From NCBI RefSeq assembly GCF_016904945.1, contig NZ_JADIKF010000034.1:124001-188000 (forward strand): a stretch of 64,000 bases of DNA. Direction: 5' to 3'. Below, piece by piece: positions 7,504 to 18,144 of this stretch (position 1 is the first letter of the stretch; each line of letters begins with the position of its first letter). The translations under genes and the position numbers were made by a program. The notes beneath the pieces are model-generated. The model did not search any database. It was not told the origin of the DNA and saw only the letters and a program-made list of their open reading frames with translations. Source of the stretch: Dyella mobilis. GTDB lineage: Bacteria > Pseudomonadota > Gammaproteobacteria > Xanthomonadales > Rhodanobacteraceae.

Positions 7504-9600
7504 ATGGCCCCGCATGCCGCATCGCGCTTCGGCCGTCGTCTGTTGACCGTGCTCGCCAGCTGGATGCTGGTTGCCACGGCTATCGCGCAGACCGACGCCT
7601 CCCTTTCATCGCAACGCGCCGCGTTCAAGCGAGCCTATGCGGCGGCCAGCCAGGGCGGCGACAGCTGGCGTGCATTGGCGACCAGCCTGAAGAGCTATCC
7701 GCTCTACCCTTATCTTGAAGCCGCCTCGCTGGAGCACGACATCCAGCTGATCGATCGTCCTGCGGTCGAAGCCTACCTGGGCCACTACCCCGACCTGATC
7801 CCGGCGGCAGACCTGCGCCGCCATTTCCTGCAGGAACTCGCACGCCGGCAGGACTGGAACGATTTCCAGGCGATGTACCAACCCGGCCTCGGCGACGCGC
7901 TGACTTGCGACGCGCTGCAGGCCAAAGTGGAGGCCGGCGCGCCGCTGGATTTCAACAAAGACCTGGCGGCGCTCTGGAGCGAAGCGACGCTGCCTTCCGC
8001 CTGCGATCCGGTGCTGCAAGCGGCCCACGACCAGGGCTTGCTGACCACGCCGCGACTGTGGGCGCGCATCGACATCGCTGCCGATGCCGGCAAGGGCGGC
8101 ACCATTGCCAACCTGGCGAAATGGCTGCAGGGTGACGATGTTCAAGCGGCGCAACGCCTTGCGCTGGCGCTCAACGATCCGTCCTCGGCCGTGACCGCCG
8201 CGGCGAATTGGCCCGATACCGCACGCTCCCGCCAGGCCGCAACACTGGCCCTGGTTCGCCTTGCCCGCCGCCAGTCCACCACCGCCGACACGGCGTGGCA
8301 GACATTGCAGGCGAGCCTTCATTTCACTCCCACGCAACGCGATAGCATCCTTTATGCCCTTGCGCTGTTTCACGCCACGGATTACGACAGCAATTCGCTG
8401 ACCCGGCTGATCAATCTCCCGGCTTCGGTACAGACCGACGTCAGCCGCGAATGGCGTGTGCGCGTGGCACTGGCTGCGCAAAACTGGAACGCCGTGCTGG
8501 CGGCGATCGAGGCTATGCCGCCCGAGCAGCAGCAAAACGACGAATGGCTGTATTTCCGCGCACGCGCATTGAGCGAACTGGGCCGCACCGCCGAAGCGCA
8601 GAGCGCCTACGCGACGGCCGCCGCGCAATCGAGCTATTTCGGCTACCTTGCGGCCGACCATCAGAACACCCCCTACACCTTGTGCGTGCAGCAGCCCGTG
8701 GTGGATGCGCAAGGCGAGCGCGCCGTGCTGGACATACCCGGCATGCAGCGCGCCTTCGAACTGTTCGCGGTGGGATTGCTCAAGGACGCCCGCCGCGAAT
8801 GGAACCAGGCGATGGCCAACGCCGACCCGCAGACCTTGCGCCAGGCAGTCAACATCGCCGATCAACGCGGCTGGTATGACCGCGCCATCTTTACCTTCAA
8901 CAAGGGCCAGGGCCTCAGCTACTACACGCTGCGCTTTCCGCTCGCCCGCCAGGACGGGGTGGTGGCGCAGGCCGAGCAGGCCGGCATCGATCCTTCCTGG
9001 GCCTACGGCATCCTGCGCCAGGAAAGCGCCTGGGTAAGCGATGCCCAATCCGGCGCCGATGCACGCGGACTGATGCAGTTGCTGCCAAGCACCGCTGCCG
9101 AGGTAGCTCGCCGCAATGGCTTGCCCTGGGCTGGCGGAGACAGCCTGTACGACCCCGTCGTCAACATCGAACTGGGAACGCGCTACCTCGCGCAGATGGG
9201 CAACCGCTTCGACGGCTCGCCATGGCTCACCAGCGCGGCCTACAACGCCGGCGCCGCGCGCGTGGGCCAATGGCTGGATGCGCGCGGTACCCTGCCACCC
9301 GACCTGTTCGTGGCGACCATGCCGTTCAAGGAGACCCGCGAATACGTCGCGCGCGTGATGTACTACAGCGTGATCTATGATTGGCGCCTACACGGCAGTG
9401 CCGCTCCGATGTCCACCCGGATGACGGCGATCGGGCAGCCGCCCAGCCGTCCAGATGGGCAAGGTCCGCGCAAAGGCATCACTTGCGCCGCTGCACCGGC
9501 GGCTTCGCCGGCGCCGAGGATACCGGCGCCGCCGAAGCCGATCTCCGCAGCCTCGGCCGCACCGGCCAGCAGCACTACCGCCACGGACCAGGCACACTGA
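7504..9600 (+). CDS. slt: Soluble lytic murein transglycosylase (Slt70 type)
   Basis: 698 residues starting at the ATG at 7504, preceded by AGGAG at 7494-7498 with good spacing; the upstream ATG at 7486 is not needed. A signal peptide is followed by a long alpha-helical superhelical (U/L) domain. The C-terminal catalytic domain has Glu507 in RQESAWV, GLMQLLPSTA, LGTRYLAQM and the AAYNAGAARV motif. It cleaves peptidoglycan glycan strands to 1,6-anhydro ends in the periplasm. The tail after about residue 640 is Pro/Ala-rich and probably disordered. Confidence 0.93.
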   Translation: MAPHAASRFGRRLLTVLASWMLVATAIAQTDASLSSQRAAFKRAYAAASQGGDSWRALATSLKSYPLYPYLEAASLEHDIQLIDRPAVEAYLGHYPDLIPAADLRRHFLQELARRQDWNDFQAMYQPGLGDALTCDALQAKVEAGAPLDFNKDLAALWSEATLPSACDPVLQAAHDQGLLTTPRLWARIDIAADAGKGGTIANLAKWLQGDDVQAAQRLALALNDPSSAVTAAANWPDTARSRQAATLALVRLARRQSTTADTAWQTLQASLHFTPTQRDSILYALALFHATDYDSNSLTRLINLPASVQTDVSREWRVRVALAAQNWNAVLAAIEAMPPEQQQNDEWLYFRARALSELGRTAEAQSAYATAAAQSSYFGYLAADHQNTPYTLCVQQPVVDAQGERAVLDIPGMQRAFELFAVGLLKDARREWNQAMANADPQTLRQAVNIADQRGWYDRAIFTFNKGQGLSYYTLRFPLARQDGVVAQAEQAGIDPSWAYGILRQESAWVSDAQSGADARGLMQLLPSTAAEVARRNGLPWAGGDSLYDPVVNIELGTRYLAQMGNRFDGSPWLTSAAYNAGAARVGQWLDARGTLPPDLFVATMPFKETREYVARVMYYSVIYDWRLHGSAAPMSTRMTAIGQPPSRPDGQGPRKGITCAAAPAASPAPRIPAPPKPISAASAAPASSTTATDQAH

Positions 9601-9616
9601 ATCAAGGACTTTCGCC

Positions 9617-10561
9617 ATGACAACTCAGCGCATCGTCGTACTCGGCGGAACCGGTTTCGTCGGCAGCTACCTCGTGCCCCGGCTGGTTGCAGACGGACAT
9701 CGGCTCACCCTGCTTTCGCGCAATCGCGAATCGCACCGGGCCATGGCCGTGTTGCCCGGCGTTGCCATTCGCAGTGCAGACATCTACGACAACGACACCT
9801 TGCGCCGTCATCTTGAAGGCGCCGACGCGGTCATCAACCTGATCGGCATCCTCAATCCGCAGGGGCCGCATACGTTTCAACGCGTATATGTCGATCTGGC
9901 GAAGCGGTTGATCGACGCGTGCAAGGCAACCGGCACGAAGCGGCTGCATCAGATGAGTTCGCTCAAGGCGGGCCAGGGCCTTTCGCAATATCTGAAAATG
10001 CGCGGCGAAGCAGAATCCGTAGTGAAGGCGGCACCGCTGGAGTGGACGATCTACCAGCCCAGCGTCATTTTCGGCGACGGCGACGGGCTCGTCACCCGCT
10101 TCGCCGCCTTGCTGCGCAAGATGCCCGTGCTCCCGCTGGCGCGCGCCACGTCGCGCCTGGCGCCCACTTACGCGGGCGACGTCGCCGAAGCCATCGCGCG
10201 TTGTGTCGGCAACGACAAGCAGAGTGTTCGTCGCAGCTTCGAACTGTATGGCCCGGAGGTACTGACGCTCGGCGAAATCGTGCGTGCGATCCGCGATGCC
10301 GCCGGCCTGCGCACAGCCATCGTGCCCCTGCCGGACAGCCTCGGGCGCTTGCAGGCCCAGGTTGCCGGTCTGTTGCCGGGCAAGCCGTTTTCGCCCGACA
10401 ACTTCCTCTCGCTGCGCACCGATTCGGTCGGCAAAGTGGACGGTTACACAGCCCTTGGCATCGAACCGCAGCCGTTTACGCCCTGGCTGCCCAGGCTGAT
10501 CCAAGGCATGCCACGCCAGCGCCGACTGGATGCCGCACGGCAGGCCTATCGCCATCGCTGA
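9617..10561 (+). CDS. NAD(P)-binding atypical SDR, complex I NDUFA9-like
   Basis: 314 residues. The start is the ATG at 9617 with AAGGAC upstream; the longer in-frame extension overlaps slt. The N-terminal Rossmann motif is [13 protein letters not shown], followed by NLIGIL and HQMSSLKAG. The usual YxxxK motif is replaced by YLKMRGEAE, as in the NDUFA9/NmrA-like extended SDR group. Homologues are annotated as complex I NDUFA9-family or ubiquinone-associated reductases. The exact role is not shown by the sequence. It lies 16 bases after slt and 35 bases before cca. Confidence 0.8.
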   Translation: MTTQRIVVLGGTGFVGSYLVPRLVADGHRLTLLSRNRESHRAMAVLPGVAIRSADIYDNDTLRRHLEGADAVINLIGILNPQGPHTFQRVYVDLAKRLIDACKATGTKRLHQMSSLKAGQGLSQYLKMRGEAESVVKAAPLEWTIYQPSVIFGDGDGLVTRFAALLRKMPVLPLARATSRLAPTYAGDVAEAIARCVGNDKQSVRRSFELYGPEVLTLGEIVRAIRDAAGLRTAIVPLPDSLGRLQAQVAGLLPGKPFSPDNFLSLRTDSVGKVDGYTALGIEPQPFTPWLPRLIQGMPRQRRLDAARQAYRHR

Positions 10562-10596
10562 GCGTCCCTGCCGGTTCGGCGTGGCAAACTATCTTC

Positions 10597-11826
10597 ATGC
10601 GCATCTATCTGGTTGGCGGCGCCGTCCGCGACAAATGGCTCGGACGTCCCGTGGTCGATCGCGACCACGTGGTGGTCGGTGCGCGACCGGATGACCTGCT
10701 CGCCCTCGGCTACAAACCGGTAGGCAAAGACTTCCCGGTTTTCCTGCATCCGCAAACCAGCGAGGAATACGCGCTGGCGCGTACCGAACGCAAAACCGGG
10801 CGCGGTTATCACGGCTTTGCCTTTCACGCCGATCAGGATGTCACGCTGGAGCAGGACCTGGCTCGGCGCGACCTCACCATCAATGCCATCGCCGAAGACG
10901 AGCACGGCAACCTGGTGGACCCTTACGGCGGCGTACGCGATCTGGAGCGGCGCCTGCTGCGGCACGTTTCGCCGGCCTTCGTGGAGGACCCCGTGCGCTT
11001 GCTGCGCGTGGCTCGATTTGCCGCGCGCTTCGCTCCACTTGGTTTTACCGTAGCCGACGAAACCGCAGCGCTACTGCAACGGATGGTGCTCGAGGGCGAA
11101 GTCGATCACCTGGTGCCGGAACGCGTGTGGGCAGAAACACGCAAGGCGCTCACCGAAGCGCAACCTTCGGCATTTCTGCGCGTGCTGCGCGAATCGGGGG
11201 CATTGGCGGTGTTGTTCCCCGAGGTCGACGCCCTGTACGGCGTTCCCCAGCGTGCGGAATACCACCCCGAAATCGACACCGGCGTGCACCTGGAGATGAC
11301 CCTGGATGCTGCTGCACGCCTGGCACCTGGCGACGACCTGGTCGGCTTCTGCGCCTTCACCCACGATCTGGGCAAGGCCTTGACCCCGGCCGACGAACTG
11401 CCACGCCATCACGGGCACGAACAACGCGGCCTGGCTCCGCTGCGCGCGCTTGCCGCCCGGCTCAAGGTGCCCAACGAGCATGCCGAACTGGCCGAACTCG
11501 TTTGCCGCGAGCATCTGAATGCCCATCGCGCCTTGGAGTTGAAGCCGGCCACGGTACTCAAGCTGCTTCTTTCATTGGATGCGCTGCGCAGGCCGGAACG
11601 CTTACAAACCTTCCTCGCCGCCTGCACGGCCGACAAGCGCGGGCGGCTCGGCCACGAGCAGAGCGAGTACCCGCAAGCCGACTGGCTGCAGGCCGCAAGA
11701 AGTGCCGCGGCGGCCATCACCTCCGCGCCCTTTGTTGCGCAGGGGCTGCAAGGTCCCGCCGTGGGTGCAGCGATGGAAAAGGCCCGCATCCAGGCCATCG
11801 CCGAAATGAAACCATGTAACACCTGA
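10597..11826 (+). CDS. cca: CCA-adding enzyme (tRNA nucleotidyltransferase)
   Basis: 409 residues starting [16 protein letters not shown], the family N-terminus. The class II nucleotidyltransferase site is visible in [10 protein letters not shown], followed by [27 protein letters not shown] and the ED-P-RLLR-ARF motif. A C-terminal HD domain has FTHDLGKA and HHGHEQRG, as in the gammaproteobacterial multifunctional CCA protein with phosphohydrolase activity. It repairs and adds CCA ends of tRNA. Upstream in-frame sequence is a shadow of the previous gene. Confidence 0.95.
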   Translation: MRIYLVGGAVRDKWLGRPVVDRDHVVVGARPDDLLALGYKPVGKDFPVFLHPQTSEEYALARTERKTGRGYHGFAFHADQDVTLEQDLARRDLTINAIAEDEHGNLVDPYGGVRDLERRLLRHVSPAFVEDPVRLLRVARFAARFAPLGFTVADETAALLQRMVLEGEVDHLVPERVWAETRKALTEAQPSAFLRVLRESGALAVLFPEVDALYGVPQRAEYHPEIDTGVHLEMTLDAAARLAPGDDLVGFCAFTHDLGKALTPADELPRHHGHEQRGLAPLRALAARLKVPNEHAELAELVCREHLNAHRALELKPATVLKLLLSLDALRRPERLQTFLAACTADKRGRLGHEQSEYPQADWLQAARSAAAAITSAPFVAQGLQGPAVGAAMEKARIQAIAEMKPCNT

Positions 11827-11878
11827 CACCATCGGCGTATAAAGCACCCATTGTTTGCCCCATTCCCCTGAGCATCCC

Positions 11879-14062
11879 GTGTCGTTGACCTTCTCCTCTC
11901 ATTCCTCGTTGCGCGAACGCTTCCGCCCCTTGTGGTGGCTGGGCATCGTCTATGTCATTCTCGGCGCCATCACACGCGTGGCGCTGCTGCTGATGACCGG
12001 CAAAGGCGTTCCGCACGATCCCGCGGATTGGCTGTATGCCTTCGGCGTGGGATTTTGCTCGGACCTGATCACCCTGCTGTATGTCGCGTGGCCGCTGCTG
12101 CTGTTCTTGTGGATCGTGCCTTCCCGTCGCCCACTGATTTCCACCGCCAAGCAATGGCTGCTCTATGTGCTGGTGCTTGCAGCGCTTTATGCGCTTGCCT
12201 TGTATGCACTGCATCTGGCCATTCACGCCGCGGTGCGCGACGTATGGCCGGTGATCGTGGTCTTTCTATTCTTCCTGCCGCTTCCCACGCTTTGCTATGA
12301 CGCACGCAGCGGGCAGCGCGCGCTCTACATCCTGTGCTTGCTGACGCTGTTCGGGCTGCTGTTCGTGGCGGCTTCCGAATTGGTGTTCTGGAACGAATTC
12401 GGCGTGCGCTTCAATTTCATTGCCGTGGATTACCTGGTGTACACCACGGAGGTGGTGGACAACATTCGCGAGTCGTACCCGATAGGCCTCTGGCTCGGCA
12501 TGCTGGCGGCAACCGCGATCGTCATTCTGTTGCTTTCCCGGCGTGCGCTGCGTACGCGCGACCACGGCACACGCTTCGCCCAACGCAGCAAGGTCGTCGC
12601 GGTGTGGGCCGCGTTGACGGCGATTTCGCTGATCGTCGTGGACAGCTCGAGCAAAGACCGCACGGAAAACACCTATGTGAACGAACTGGCCGGCAACGGC
12701 ATCTACCAGTTCTTTGCCGCCTTCCGCAGCAGCCACCTGGATTACGACCGCTTCTATCGCACCCTGCCGCTCGACCAGGCCTTTGCGCGGGTACGCGCGC
12801 AGCTGAAGACGCCGGATGCCACCTATGTCAGCGACAATCCGCGCGACCTCACCCGCGAGATCCGCCATCCGGGTCCGGAACAACATCTCAACGTCGTCTT
12901 GATCAGCGTGGAAAGCCTGTCGGCCGACTTTCTCAAGACCTTTGGCGCCAGCCACGGCGACGTCACGCCCCATCTCGACGCCTTGGTAAGGCAGAGCCTG
13001 TTCTTCGACCATCTCTACGCCAACGGCACACGTACCGTGCGCGGCCTGGAAGCGCTGTCGATGTCGATTCCGCCGACGCCGGGCGATTCCATCCTCAAAC
13101 AGGCCAATAACGAAGACATGCTCTCGCTGGGCCGGATCTTCGACCAGCATGGCTACGTATCGCAGTTCGTATACGGCGGATACGGCTATTTCGACAACAT
13201 GAACTACTTCTTCGGGCACAACGGCTACCAGATCGTGGATCGGAGCTCGATTCCCAAGGAAATGCCGATCCACGGCCAGAACGTGTGGGGCGTCGCCGAC
13301 GAAGACCTGTATACGCTAGCGCTCACCCAGATGGATGCGATTCACGCGCAGGGCAAGCCGTTCTTCCTGCACATCATGACCACCTCCAACCATCGTCCCT
13401 TCACCTTCCCAGCCGGGCGAGTGAGCGAACGCAACGGCACGCGCGAAGGCGCCATCGCCTACACCGACTGGTCGATTGCCGACTTCATCCAGCGCGCACG
13501 CAGCAAGCCCTATTTCGACGATACGGTGTTCGTGATCACGGCCGATCATTGCGCATCGAGCGCCGGTCGCAGCAGCATCCCGATCGACCGCTACCACATC
13601 CCGTTGTGGATCTATGCGCCCAAGCACTTCGCCCCGCGGCGCATCTCGACGGAAATGGCACAGATCGACATCCCCACCACCCTGCTCGGCCTGCTCAACT
13701 TCAGCTACCGCAGCCGTTTCTTCGGCTATGACGTTTTCCAGCTGACACCCGGGCAGGAACGCGCCTTTCCGGCCACCTATGAAAAACTGGGCTACCTGCA
13801 CGGCAAGCTGTTGAGCATCCTCGAACCCCAACGCAAGGTCGAACAGGTATTCCCGGATTTCGAGACCGGCGACGCCACGCCCGTGTCGACCATCGACCAG
13901 GATGACCTGGACAACGCCACGGCGGACTATCAGGTTGCCAGCTACCTGTTCAAACACCGACTGCTGGCCAGGCAAGCTTCGGATGCCACAACCGTGGCTC
14001 CTGTGCCGGCCCCCGCCGGCTCCGCACCTGCCCCAGCGAGCAGCTCCTCGACGCTGCACTGA
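11879..14062 (+). CDS. LTA synthase-like sulfatase family membrane transferase
   Basis: About 727 residues from the GTG at 11879; a TTG at 11855 would add 8 residues, and neither has a strong RBS. About five TM helices occupy residues 15-240. A periplasmic alkaline-phosphatase/sulfatase fold follows: VLISVESLSADF (metal Glu), NGTRTVRGLEALS (nucleophilic Thr), HIMTTSNHRPF and ITADHCAS. The family transfers phosphoglycerol or similar groups to envelope glycans. A Gram-negative lacks LTA, so periplasmic glucans or lipid-linked sugars are likelier acceptors (inference). The C-terminus is Pro/Ala-rich. Two glycosylation genes follow. Confidence 0.85.
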   Translation: MSLTFSSHSSLRERFRPLWWLGIVYVILGAITRVALLLMTGKGVPHDPADWLYAFGVGFCSDLITLLYVAWPLLLFLWIVPSRRPLISTAKQWLLYVLVLAALYALALYALHLAIHAAVRDVWPVIVVFLFFLPLPTLCYDARSGQRALYILCLLTLFGLLFVAASELVFWNEFGVRFNFIAVDYLVYTTEVVDNIRESYPIGLWLGMLAATAIVILLLSRRALRTRDHGTRFAQRSKVVAVWAALTAISLIVVDSSSKDRTENTYVNELAGNGIYQFFAAFRSSHLDYDRFYRTLPLDQAFARVRAQLKTPDATYVSDNPRDLTREIRHPGPEQHLNVVLISVESLSADFLKTFGASHGDVTPHLDALVRQSLFFDHLYANGTRTVRGLEALSMSIPPTPGDSILKQANNEDMLSLGRIFDQHGYVSQFVYGGYGYFDNMNYFFGHNGYQIVDRSSIPKEMPIHGQNVWGVADEDLYTLALTQMDAIHAQGKPFFLHIMTTSNHRPFTFPAGRVSERNGTREGAIAYTDWSIADFIQRARSKPYFDDTVFVITADHCASSAGRSSIPIDRYHIPLWIYAPKHFAPRRISTEMAQIDIPTTLLGLLNFSYRSRFFGYDVFQLTPGQERAFPATYEKLGYLHGKLLSILEPQRKVEQVFPDFETGDATPVSTIDQDDLDNATADYQVASYLFKHRLLARQASDATTVAPVPAPAGSAPAPASSSSTLH

Positions 14063-14151
14063 AGCAACCGCCAGGAAATGGCAGGCCGGCAGGGTTTTCA
14101 CACCCTGTCGGCGCATGTCACCATTTCCCAAACCTCGATGGCCGGATCACC

Positions 14152-15077
14152 ATGCCCCGTGTCGCAGTAATCATCCCTTGCTTCAACGAGGCTGTTGCCG
14201 TCCCCACGGTCATTCGCGATTTCGCGGCTGCCCTGCCCGAGGCAAGCATTTACGTCTACGACAACAACTCCACGGACAATACCGCCCAGGTCGCCACGCG
14301 ATCGTGCGCAAGCAGGAATTGCAGGGCAAGGGACACGTCATTCGACGCATGTTCGCCGACGTGGACGCAGACGTGTACGTGATGGTGGACGGGGACGCCA
14401 CCTACGATGCTGCCGCAGCACGGCCGATGATTGAGAAACTGCTCGACGAAAAGCTCGACATGGTCGTCGGCACGCGCGTGAGCACGGAACTGGAGGCGTA
14501 CCGTCAGGGCCACCGCTTTGGCAACTGGCTGCTGACCGAGCTCACCGGCCGCATCTTTGGCCGCACCTTCAATGACATGCTATCCGGCTACCGGATACTT
14601 TCACGGCGATTCGTCAAATCGTATCCCGCGCACGCAGGCGGCTTCGAAGTGGAGACGGAACTGACCGTCCACGCATTGGAACTGAACATGCCCGTCGCCG
14701 AGCAAGCAACCCGCTACATCAGTCGCATGGATGGTTCCCACAGCAAACTCAGCACCTGGCGCGACGGCTGGCGCATTCTCATGACCATTCTGAAATTGAC
14801 CAAGAATGGCAAGCCGCTGTTCTTCTTCGGTGCCGGCGCGGCAGGCCGCTCGTTGATCGCGATCGTGCTTGCACTGCCTTTGCTCAGCACGTACCTGCAT
14901 ACCGGATTGGTGCCCCGCTTTCCCACTGCCATCCTGTGCGCCGCACTGATGGTGCTCGCGGGCATTTTTGTCGTATGCGGCTTGGTGCTTGATACCGTAA
15001 CGCTCGGTCGACGCGAGCAAAAACATCTCACCTACCTATCCTACCCTTCGCCCGAAAGAAACGACGACGGAACGTAA
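14152..15077 (+). pseudogene. GT2 glycosyltransferase (DPM/DPG synthase-like) split by a frameshift
   Basis: The N-terminal frame starts at ATG 14152 (MPRVAVIIPCFNEAVAVP..VYDNNSTDN) and runs correctly to about 14295. The rest of the enzyme continues in another frame from about 14298 to 15077: IVRKQELQGKGHVIRRMF, VMVDGDATYDA (DxD), MVVGTR, ISRMDGSHSKLSTWRDG and two or three C-terminal TM helices. In the family, a short RDxGA-like stretch normally joins VA to the IVRKQ block; here only two bases stand there, consistent with loss of about 10 nt. The product should glycosylate a lipid carrier. This is either a recent inactivation or an assembly error. Confidence 0.85.
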
Positions 15078-15152
15078 CGTGCCGCGCAACCGACGCACTT
15101 CCCGCACATCCAGCCACCAACCCGCGCGACCATTGACGCTTGATCAGACGCC

Positions 15153-16787
15153 ATGAATCAGGATGAACGCATCGACCGGAAGACCCACGCGATCCTGATC
15201 GCATTCTGCCTCGCCTTCGGCGTAGCACTATCGATCCTGCTAGGGCCGGATATTTTGTGGGATACGCGCAATTACCACCTCTACAACGCATGGGCTTTCC
15301 TGCACGATCGTTATGCAAAGGACATCGCCGCAGCGGGCATGCAGAGTTACTTCAATCCGCTGCCTGACCTGCCGTATTTCCTGCTTGGCAATGGTCCACT
15401 GAATCATTGGCCGCGCCTCCTCGCCGGCCTGCAGGGCCTTTGGTTCAGCGCTCTGGTCTATGTGCTGTTTCGTATTGGCGCACGACTGGCTGCGCTACAG
15501 CAAAGACGCTTCAATCTGGCCGATATTTGCGCCGTACTCATCGGCGCCACCGGCACCATGGCCGTATCGCAAGCGGGCAGCACCACCAACGAGCTGCCTC
15601 TCGCCGTTTTGGTATTGATCGCCTTGTACAAATTGATGGCGTTATTCCGCCCGGCCGAGCGCTCGCCCGACTGGCATCCGAGTGCCTGGGCAGGCCTGTG
15701 CTGCGGATTGGCAGCCGGACTCAAACCGACGGCGATGATTTATGTCCCTGCGCTGGCTCTGGCACTCACCGCCGCGCCGCTTTCCCTGAAACAAATTCTC
15801 CGACATCTGGCGATCTTTGCGGCAACGGCATCGGCGGGCTTCCTTGTCGGCTACGGTGGATGGGCATGGCATCTGTTCCACCTTACCGGCAATCCCGTCT
15901 TCCCTCTTTTCAATCAGATTTTCCATTCGAACTGGATTGCGTCAGTCAGCGGTACCGACGATCAGTTCAAGCCGCACAATCTCGCGCAATGGCTGTTCTA
16001 TCCATTTTTCTGGCTTCGTCCAAGCCGGAGGATCGTCACCGAAGCATTATTTGCCGATCCTCGCTACGCACTTGCGATGGTATCCGCTGCCATACTCAGC
16101 GTAGCTTGCCTGGTACGCCGCCGTAGCGAGCAATGGAACAGTCCCATTACGCGATGCCTCGTCATTTTCTTCGTATGCGCCTATGCATGCTGGCTGGTGC
16201 TCTTTTCCATCTTGCGCTACGCCATTCCGATGGAGGCGCTGAGCGGCCTGCTTCTGCTTCTTACCTTCAGGGGCTTTCAACCGAACTGGTGGGGAAGCAC
16301 TCCGCGCAAAGCACTCCGCAATACCGTTTTCATCGTGCTGAGCATCGCCGTCATCGCTGCCTCGCGCTACCCCAATTGGTGGCGCGGCCGCTATGGAAAG
16401 CAGGTTTTCGCAGTCGAAACCGGCCAGATCGAACCGGGCAGCCTGGTATTGCTTGCAGGCAGCCCAGCCGCCTACGTCGCCCCGTTCTTTCCCGGCGCCG
16501 ACGACGTGGACTTCATCGGGCTCACCTGGTTTCTGCAAGACGCAAAAGGCTTCCACCTGTGGGATGCGACGACCAACCGGATCGCCTCGCATCACGGCCC
16601 GATCTACGCCGTTGTCCGCGACGGCATAGAGCCGGACAACGCGTTGCTGCACGAACTCCTGCCTGATCGGCATTGGATTGACTGCCGCCCCATCCAATCC
16701 AATCTGGAAATCTCTCGCCGGGGCGGAACACAACTGCCTGAGTTGAAGCTGTGCCGTGCAACTCCCGCACAAGGTGAGTCTTTGTGA
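15153..16787 (+). CDS. Polytopic membrane protein, probable GT-C type glycosyltransferase
   Basis: 544 residues with about 10-11 hydrophobic segments and a soluble C-terminal domain from about 420. The first periplasmic loop carries GPDILWDTRNYHLYNAWAFL, an acidic Asp followed by NYH-Y. This is the typical position of the catalytic Asp in GT-C polyprenol-dependent transferases. It sits behind the sulfatase and the GT2 gene that would make a polyprenyl-phosphate sugar, so transfer of that sugar to an envelope glycan is a reasonable inference. No specific family can be named with confidence. Confidence 0.65.
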   Translation: MNQDERIDRKTHAILIAFCLAFGVALSILLGPDILWDTRNYHLYNAWAFLHDRYAKDIAAAGMQSYFNPLPDLPYFLLGNGPLNHWPRLLAGLQGLWFSALVYVLFRIGARLAALQQRRFNLADICAVLIGATGTMAVSQAGSTTNELPLAVLVLIALYKLMALFRPAERSPDWHPSAWAGLCCGLAAGLKPTAMIYVPALALALTAAPLSLKQILRHLAIFAATASAGFLVGYGGWAWHLFHLTGNPVFPLFNQIFHSNWIASVSGTDDQFKPHNLAQWLFYPFFWLRPSRRIVTEALFADPRYALAMVSAAILSVACLVRRRSEQWNSPITRCLVIFFVCAYACWLVLFSILRYAIPMEALSGLLLLLTFRGFQPNWWGSTPRKALRNTVFIVLSIAVIAASRYPNWWRGRYGKQVFAVETGQIEPGSLVLLAGSPAAYVAPFFPGADDVDFIGLTWFLQDAKGFHLWDATTNRIASHHGPIYAVVRDGIEPDNALLHELLPDRHWIDCRPIQSNLEISRRGGTQLPELKLCRATPAQGESL

Positions 16788-16937
16788 CACGGCGGGCCGC
16801 CACGGCACTTTCGTCTACCTCACCGCTGGGCCCCGGGAAGCTCGATTCGCAGCACGCGCCACTTCATCCAATCCTGCTGCTGTCGAGCATCTCGTCGGGC
16901 TTGCGCTGGCGCTATTGCCCTCGGGCAAAACGGACGA

Positions 16938-18140
16938 TCAAAGGCGTCCACCCTGGTCGCCCGCTAACAACTCGGCTGGCAGAGGCAGCGCAGAAAGGCC
17001 CTTGGCGAACAGCATCGCCTGAAAACTCTCGCCCATCTGATCCGGAAGAGTGAGTTTCCTCACCTGCTGGGCAAGACGAAGGCGGCTGGCGTCGTCTGCC
17101 TGCTCGTAGGCGTGTTCGAACACCTGCTGCAAACCTGCCGCGATCAGGAACTGCGCCTGCGGGAGATAGGCCGCTACGCCGAAACCGGCACTGTTGCCGG
17201 CTTCGGCCAGCGCGGTGAAATCGACAGAAGCGGTAAGGTCGTTCAAGCCCGGCAAATGGAACGGATCGCCGTGGGCGCGGTGGCGATAGTGCGCCATCAA
17301 CGTGCCATCCTGGCGCTCTGGCAAATAAAACTCGCGACGCACGTAGCCGTAATCGATAAACAGCATCAGTCCCGCTTCGAGCGAACCGGCAACGGCCTGA
17401 ATCCAATACGGCAATTGCGGCAGAATTTCCGAGCGATAGCCATCTTCGAATTCACGCCCCAGGTCGCGCTCGACGTGACGCACCGCGCCGGAAACCAATA
17501 CGTCTGCCGGGCGATCGACGCGCAGCAGATGCCCCTCGCCATCGAGTGCCACGTACTCTTCGTAGACTTCGCCGTGACGGGTGGTGAAGCGCGTCGCCGG
17601 CAGCGCATCGATCACCTCATTGGCGAACAGCACGCCGCGCCAGCTTTCTTCCGGCGGCCGATCGATCCACGCGACGCGCTCCGCCACTTCCGGCGGGAAC
17701 GCCGCTGCGATCCGCTCGCGCTGCCGCTCGCGCAGATCGGCGCTGGGCTCCAGAATCAGATAACGGCGAGGCAAGGCGCCCGCGTCGGCAAAGGCGCGCA
17801 ACGCGGCATCGGCAAACGCACCGCTGCCGCCGCCAAGCTCCAGGAAATCCGCCTCGTCGCCAAGCATGACCATGACCGGCTGCACCGTCTGCACGACGCA
17901 ACGTGCGAACAGATCGCCCAGTTCCGGCGCGGTGACAAAGTCACCCGCCTCACCGAATTTCGTCTTGCCCGCACTGTAGTAGCCCAGGCCCGGCGCATAG
18001 AGGCAACGCTCCATGTATTGGGAAAAAGGCATGGGACCGTGGCCGGCGATGTGCTCGCGCAAATGCTGCAGCAGGCGCTCGGAATGCGCGCGCTCGTCTG
18101 CGCTGGGTTCGGGCAGGCGGGAGGTCTTCAATGGATTCAT
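16938..18140 (-). CDS. MidA/NDUFAF7-type SAM-dependent methyltransferase
   Basis: 400 residues. The start chosen is the ATG at 18140, only 4 bases after the tatC stop; the longer frame reads back through tatC. Motifs: PMPFSQYMERCLYAPGLGYYS and GDFVTAPE near the N-terminus, LELGGGSGAFA (SAM site), FANEVIDALP and FIDYGY. This is the family of the mitochondrial complex I arginine methyltransferase NDUFAF7; bacterial targets are undefined. It is the last gene of a tatABC-MidA transcription unit. Confidence 0.88.
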   Translation of the reverse strand: MNPLKTSRLPEPSADERAHSERLLQHLREHIAGHGPMPFSQYMERCLYAPGLGYYSAGKTKFGEAGDFVTAPELGDLFARCVVQTVQPVMVMLGDEADFLELGGGSGAFADAALRAFADAGALPRRYLILEPSADLRERQRERIAAAFPPEVAERVAWIDRPPEESWRGVLFANEVIDALPATRFTTRHGEVYEEYVALDGEGHLLRVDRPADVLVSGAVRHVERDLGREFEDGYRSEILPQLPYWIQAVAGSLEAGLMLFIDYGYVRREFYLPERQDGTLMAHYRHRAHGDPFHLPGLNDLTASVDFTALAEAGNSAGFGVAAYLPQAQFLIAAGLQQVFEHAYEQADDASRLRLAQQVRKLTLPDQMGESFQAMLFAKGLSALPLPAELLAGDQGGRL

Positions 18141-18144
18141 TGGA

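Noticed and set aside
14281..14310. Programmed frameshift as an explanation for the split glycosyltransferase
   Set aside because: No slippery heptamer is present, and conserved linker residues are missing, so a small deletion or sequencing error fits better.
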